In this document: piece after piece, positions 6,988-10,060 of the stretch
Numbering within the stretch: the first letter of the stretch is position 1
How the letters are laid out: each line of letters begins with the position of its first letter
NCBI GenBank assembly: GCA_020850375.1
Contig: JADZET010000230.1
Coordinates: forward strand, 1 to 10,060
Origin: Phycisphaeraceae bacterium
GTDB lineage: Bacteria > Planctomycetota > Phycisphaerae > Phycisphaerales > Phycisphaeraceae
Reading direction: 5' to 3'
DNA: 10,060 nt
Position numbers and translations under genes: made by a program
Notes under the pieces: model-generated
Told to the model about the DNA's origin: nothing
Seen by the model: only the letters and a program-made list of their open reading frames with translations
The model's database searches: none

Positions 6988-8220
6988 ATGTCCATGCGAC
7001 AGATCGCTCGCGGGCTGACTCTGCTGTTGATCGTGTCGGTGATGCTGGTCGGGTGCAAGAAGGCCACCCCGGTGGCGCCGCCCCCGCCGGACTACGCGCG
7101 GGAACTGCCCCCGGGGGCGTTCGCGCTGCGGAAGATCACCAACCCGGCCGACCTGCCGGACCTGCAGGCGGCCTTCCGGGCGCGGGACAAGACGCTGGCG
7201 ATGGCGCTGGACCGGTCGATCGCGTGGTTCAACATCCCGTCGACCAAGCAGTTCTATCCGTCGAACGGGATCTCGCATGAGCACGCCAAGCAGAGCCTGA
7301 TCGCGTTCAGGGAAGTTCTGCTGTCGACGCAGGGCGCGGCCGAGTTCCAGCGGGCGGTGTATGCGCAGTTCGACTGCTACACCAGCGTGGGGTGGAACGA
7401 CAACGGGGTGGTGTTCTTTACCGGGTATTACTCGCCGATCTTCCAGGCGTCGCGGACGCGGCAGGGGGAGTTCCAGCACCCGCTGTACCGTCGGCCGGCG
7501 GACCTGGTGTCGGACCCGATCACGGGCGAGGTCAAGGGGCGGCGATCGGGGAGCGGCTACGCGCCGTATCCGACGCGGGCGCAGATCGAGCAGATGGGGC
7601 CGGCGGCGGTGGGATTGGCGGGGCATGAGCTGGTGTGGCTGGGGACCAAGCTCGACGCGTACATCGTGCAGGTCAACGGGTCGGCGCGGCTGAACATGAC
7701 CGACGGGTCGGTGATGCACATCGGTTACGCGGGGAACAACGGGTACGAGTACACGAGCATCGGGAAGCTGCTGGTGGCCGACGGGAAGATCGACAAGAAC
7801 CGGCTGAGCCTGCCGGTGCTGCGGGCGTACTTCCAGCAGCACCCGGGCGAGCTGGACCGGTACATCCTGCGGAACGACCGGTTCGTGTTCTTCCAGGAAT
7901 ACCCGCCGGCGTCGTGGCCGGCCGGGTCGCTGGGGTTCCCGGTGACGCCGTGGCGGTCGCTGGCGACGGACAAGACGATCTACCCGCGCGGGAACGTGAC
8001 GCTGGTGGACACGGACACGCCGTCACCTTCCGGGGGCGGGGGGATGAAGATGTTCAGCCAGTTCATGCTGGACCAGGACACGGGCGGGGCGATCCGGGCG
8101 GCGGGTCGGGGGGACATCTACATGGGTGTCGGGCCGTCGGCGGAGCAACTGGCGGGTCGGCAGGCGGCGGAGGGTCGGTTGTACTACTTCTTCCTCAAGA
8201 CGCCGCCTGCGGGGCAGTGA
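6988..8220 (+). CDS. mltA: MltA-type lytic murein transglycosylase lipoprotein
   Basis: This 410-residue protein is predicted to cleave peptidoglycan glycan strands, leaving 1,6-anhydro-muramic ends, while anchored to a membrane (probably the outer one). A type II signal peptide spans residues 1-22, with hydrophobic LTLLLIVSVMLVG and lipobox LVGC; C23 would be lipidated. A proline-rich stretch follows. The MltA domain includes FTGYYSPIFQASRTRQGEF near 143-161 and GHELVWL. The C-terminal 3D domain has FVFFQEYP, LDQDTGGAIR and GDIYMGVGPSAEQ; D364 and D376 are two of the conserved acidic residues that give the domain its name and catalytic centre. It is somewhat longer than E. coli MltA (365). 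ATG at 6988 is chosen because GGAG (6977-6980) lies seven bases upstream; ATG 6994 is also possible. Codons are very rich in GGG and CGG. The cmk-plsC fusion starts 40 bases downstream and is probably co-transcribed. Confidence 0.93.
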   Translation: MSMRQIARGLTLLLIVSVMLVGCKKATPVAPPPPDYARELPPGAFALRKITNPADLPDLQAAFRARDKTLAMALDRSIAWFNIPSTKQFYPSNGISHEHAKQSLIAFREVLLSTQGAAEFQRAVYAQFDCYTSVGWNDNGVVFFTGYYSPIFQASRTRQGEFQHPLYRRPADLVSDPITGEVKGRRSGSGYAPYPTRAQIEQMGPAAVGLAGHELVWLGTKLDAYIVQVNGSARLNMTDGSVMHIGYAGNNGYEYTSIGKLLVADGKIDKNRLSLPVLRAYFQQHPGELDRYILRNDRFVFFQEYPPASWPAGSLGFPVTPWRSLATDKTIYPRGNVTLVDTDTPSPSGGGGMKMFSQFMLDQDTGGAIRAAGRGDIYMGVGPSAEQLAGRQAAEGRLYYFFLKTPPAGQ

Positions 8221-8260
8221 GTGACTGGGTTCCTGGGGGTGTGAGGGACAGCGGTCGAGC

Positions 8261-9676
8261 ATGGAACGATTGATCGTCACGCTTGATGGGCCGGCGGGAT
8301 CGGGCAAGAGCACGGTGGCGCGCCTGCTGGCCAGGCGATTGGGCGTGGAGTTTCTCGATACCGGGGCGATGTACCGGGGGATCACGGCCTGGTGCCTGGA
8401 TCACGGCATCGACACGGCTGGTCAGCCGCAGCGCGTGGCGGAGGAGGCGGGGAAGGTCAGCCTGCGCTTTGACTGGACGACGGACCCGCCGCATCTGTGG
8501 GTGCAGGACCGGGACATGACCGGGCGGCTGCGTGCGGCGGACACGACGGCGGCGGTCAGCGACATCGCGGGCAACTCGGGCGTGCGAAAGGTGATGGTCG
8601 AGCTTCAGCGGAAGATCGGCCGGGAGCATCCCCGCCTGGTGACCGAGGGGCGGGACCAGGGGTCAGTCGTGTTTCCCGACGCTCAAGTGAAGTTCTACCT
8701 CGACGCCTCACCCGAGGTGCGGGCGAAGCGGCGGACCATGGAGCTGCGAGCGGTCGGTCAGGAGGCGGACGAGCAAGCGATCCTCGATGCGATCATCAAG
8801 CGGGATGAGCGGGACCGGAACCGCGCGGACGGGCCGCTGGTCTGCCCGCCCGGGGCGGTGTGGGTGGACACGTCGGGGCTGACGTTGGAGGAGGTGGTCG
8901 ATCGGTTGGTGGGGGAGGTGGGGAAGGTCGTGGGCGAGAACAACGGGGACGCGGCGCTGCCGCCGGCGGGCCCCGTCTCGGGGCAGGGGAGGATCAGGCG
9001 GTTTCTTACCAGGGCGCTGAGCCTGGAGCACTCCGAGACGCCGGTGCGGCTGCTGTGGTGGCACGTGTTCTATTCGCTTTTCTGGTTCGTCTTCTGCCCG
9101 CTGTACCTGCTTCGGGTGCGCGGGGCGCAGCACGTGCCGGTCTGCGGCCGTCCGGTGCTGCTGGTGAGCAATCATCAATCGTTTCTTGACCCGATCGTCA
9201 TCGGCACGGCGACACGGGGCCGGCCGTTCATCTCGCTGGCCAAGGCGTCACTGTTCCGCAATCGGTTCTTCGGGGGGTTTATCCGTTCGACCAACGCGAT
9301 CCCGGTGGAGCGCGGGGCGGCGGACCTGGCGGCGATGCGCCGGTGCGTGGACCTGCTGCGTCAGGGGCGGATGCTGCTGGTGTTCCCGGAGGGGACGCGG
9401 ACGCCGGACGGGACGACCAAGCCGTTCGCGCCCGGGACACTGATGCTGATCCGTCGCGCCCGGCCGCAGGTGGTGCCGGTGGCGGTCGAGGGGGCGTACG
9501 ACGCCTGGCCGCGGAAGCACAGGCTGCCCCGGCTGGGCGGGCGGATCGCGGTGATGGTGGGTCGGCCGATCGATTCAGATGAGCTGCTGGCGGATGGGCC
9601 CGAGGCGGCGCTGAAGCGGCTGCGCGATGAGGTCGAGGGGATGAGGCTCGAGGCTCGGAGGCTGTTCGAGCGGTAG
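8261..9676 (+). CDS. cmk: Fused cytidylate kinase and PlsC-type acyltransferase
   Basis: One uninterrupted 471-residue frame encodes two enzymes. Residues 1 to about 225 are cytidylate kinase (CMP/dCMP to CDP/dCDP with ATP). They carry a P-loop GPAGSGKST (10-18), CMP-site DTGAMYRG (33-40), GRDQGS (130-135) and the lid RDERDRNR (181-188). After a polar linker of about 35 residues comes a hydrophobic, aromatic segment (264-285) likely to lie on or in the membrane. The following lysophosphatidate acyltransferase-type domain has NHQSFLD (H305 and D310, the HX4D motif) and FPEGTR (375-380). Its role would be making phosphatidate from lysophosphatidate with an acyl donor. Both halves have intact motifs and near-normal length, so neither looks degenerate. 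GAGGG at 8243-8247 is 13 bases before the ATG, slightly far. In many Firmicutes cmk and plsC are separate neighbouring genes; here they are joined. The upstream partner is mltA; the next gene converges from the minus strand. Confidence 0.95.
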   Translation: MERLIVTLDGPAGSGKSTVARLLARRLGVEFLDTGAMYRGITAWCLDHGIDTAGQPQRVAEEAGKVSLRFDWTTDPPHLWVQDRDMTGRLRAADTTAAVSDIAGNSGVRKVMVELQRKIGREHPRLVTEGRDQGSVVFPDAQVKFYLDASPEVRAKRRTMELRAVGQEADEQAILDAIIKRDERDRNRADGPLVCPPGAVWVDTSGLTLEEVVDRLVGEVGKVVGENNGDAALPPAGPVSGQGRIRRFLTRALSLEHSETPVRLLWWHVFYSLFWFVFCPLYLLRVRGAQHVPVCGRPVLLVSNHQSFLDPIVIGTATRGRPFISLAKASLFRNRFFGGFIRSTNAIPVERGAADLAAMRRCVDLLRQGRMLLVFPEGTRTPDGTTKPFAPGTLMLIRRARPQVVPVAVEGAYDAWPRKHRLPRLGGRIAVMVGRPIDSDELLADGPEAALKRLRDEVEGMRLEARRLFER

Positions 9677-9722
9677 GGGACGGGGCTGGTCTCGCGCGGG
9701 CGATGCGTGCGGGAGGCGGGGA

Positions 9723-10060
9723 TCAGGCGTGGGCGGTGGTTTCGGGGACGGGGGCATGCGGGGGATCGACCAGGCGGACGATCATCTCGGCTTCACCGAT
9801 GGTCTGGCAGATCATGACGTGGCCCGGGTCCTCGTGGATGCCGGCTTTTTCCATGGCTTTGAGGGGCTGGCGCTGCACGCCGGTCAGGACAAGCATGGCC
9901 CCAAGGGACCTGACGCGTCGGATGACGGACTGCAGGGCGACCAGGCCGGTCATGTCCACGACGGGGACGTCGCCCATGTAGAGGATGATGGCCCGGGGGT
10001 AGGGCCGGCCGGAGAACTCGGCGATGGCGCCCATGGCCTTCTCGGCGGCGCCGAAGAAGA
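9723..10060 (-). CDS. C-terminal STAS domain of SulP-type anion transporter (partial)
   Basis: The last 111 residues of a longer minus-strand protein are visible; the frame stays open through the window edge and the start lies beyond it. The first visible residues, FFGAAEKAM, resemble the strand and helix opening of STAS domains in SulP (sulfate permease) transporters. AIILYMGDVPVVDMTGLVAL then gives the central strand and the D-x-T-G loop typical of STAS domains. The remainder (VLTGVQRQPLKAMEKAGI) fits the later strand and helix. SulP proteins are inner-membrane transporters of sulfate, bicarbonate or related anions, with the STAS domain on the cytoplasmic side. The membrane part is not in view, so a stand-alone STAS protein is a less likely alternative. 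The ATG at 10034 is internal. The gene converges with cmk-plsC, leaving 46 bases with no clear terminator. Confidence 0.8.
   Translation of the reverse strand, partial: FFGAAEKAMGAIAEFSGRPYPRAIILYMGDVPVVDMTGLVALQSVIRRVRSLGAMLVLTGVQRQPLKAMEKAGIHEDPGHVMICQTIGEAEMIVRLVDPPHAPVPETTAHA

Noticed and set aside
6822..7067. N-terminal extension of the M50 protease to an ATG at 7067
   Set aside because: The added 82 residues run across the mltA start and putative promoter and look non-protein-like. GTG at 6821 has a properly spaced GGAG and gives a protein of normal family shape.
6661..7842. 393-codon minus-strand open frame
   Set aside because: It overlaps both the M50 protease and most of mltA in other frames, and its product is an Arg/Pro/His-rich mixture with no recognisable domain. 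It is a GC-driven shadow.
9677..9722. Possible bidirectional terminator between cmk-plsC and the SulP gene
   Set aside because: Only a weak CGCGC/GCGTG pairing with one wobble is visible, and there is no T-run on either strand.
1..10060. Undescribed defence, mobile or biosynthetic system
   Set aside because: All seven genes belong to known families with intact motifs, and there are no toxin-antitoxin pairs, recombinases, direct-repeat arrays, att-like repeats or tRNA junctions. The novelty is at the level of protein architecture, not of a gene system.

Overview
This is a GC-rich bacterial window holding six complete protein genes and one partial gene, plus one clear promoter and one clear terminator. 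I see no RNA genes, insertion sequences, CRISPR array or phage genes. A lipobox-bearing MltA-type murein hydrolase points to a cell with an outer membrane and peptidoglycan. The GC-rich composition and gene repertoire would suit a planctomycete, for example Phycisphaerae, but no marker here settles the lineage, so that is inference.

Layout. At 87-2738 (+) is a GH78 alpha-L-rhamnosidase without a signal peptide. It is followed by a perfect hairpin and then a small hotdog-fold thioesterase (2819-3205, +). A near-consensus sigma70-type promoter (3221-3248) drives ppdK (3348-6104, +), which encodes pyruvate, phosphate dikinase with an unusual lysine-rich N-terminal tail. A strong intrinsic terminator (6132-6157) closes ppdK. 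Facing it on the minus strand is a small site-2-protease-type M50 membrane metalloprotease (6180-6821). Divergent from that, mltA (6988-8220, +) encodes a lipoprotein lytic transglycosylase. A single protein fusing cytidylate kinase to a PlsC-type acyltransferase follows 40 bases later (8261-9676, +). The window ends with the C-terminal STAS domain of a SulP-type anion transporter on the minus strand (9723-10060, 5' end outside).

How the genes relate. These look mostly like independent housekeeping or metabolic units, not one system. Rhamnosidase releases a sugar whose catabolism feeds lower glycolysis, and PPDK interconverts pyruvate and PEP, so a carbon-metabolism link is possible but not shown. 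The mltA and cmk-plsC pair is probably co-transcribed and concerns envelope turnover plus CTP and phosphatidate supply for phospholipid synthesis. The M50 protease shares the intergenic region with mltA.

The most interesting points are the histone-H1-like lysine tail on PPDK, the Cmk-PlsC fusion, the codon-usage contrast between ppdK and its neighbours, and a 13-base element shared by two putative promoters. I did not find a convincing undescribed multi-gene system.
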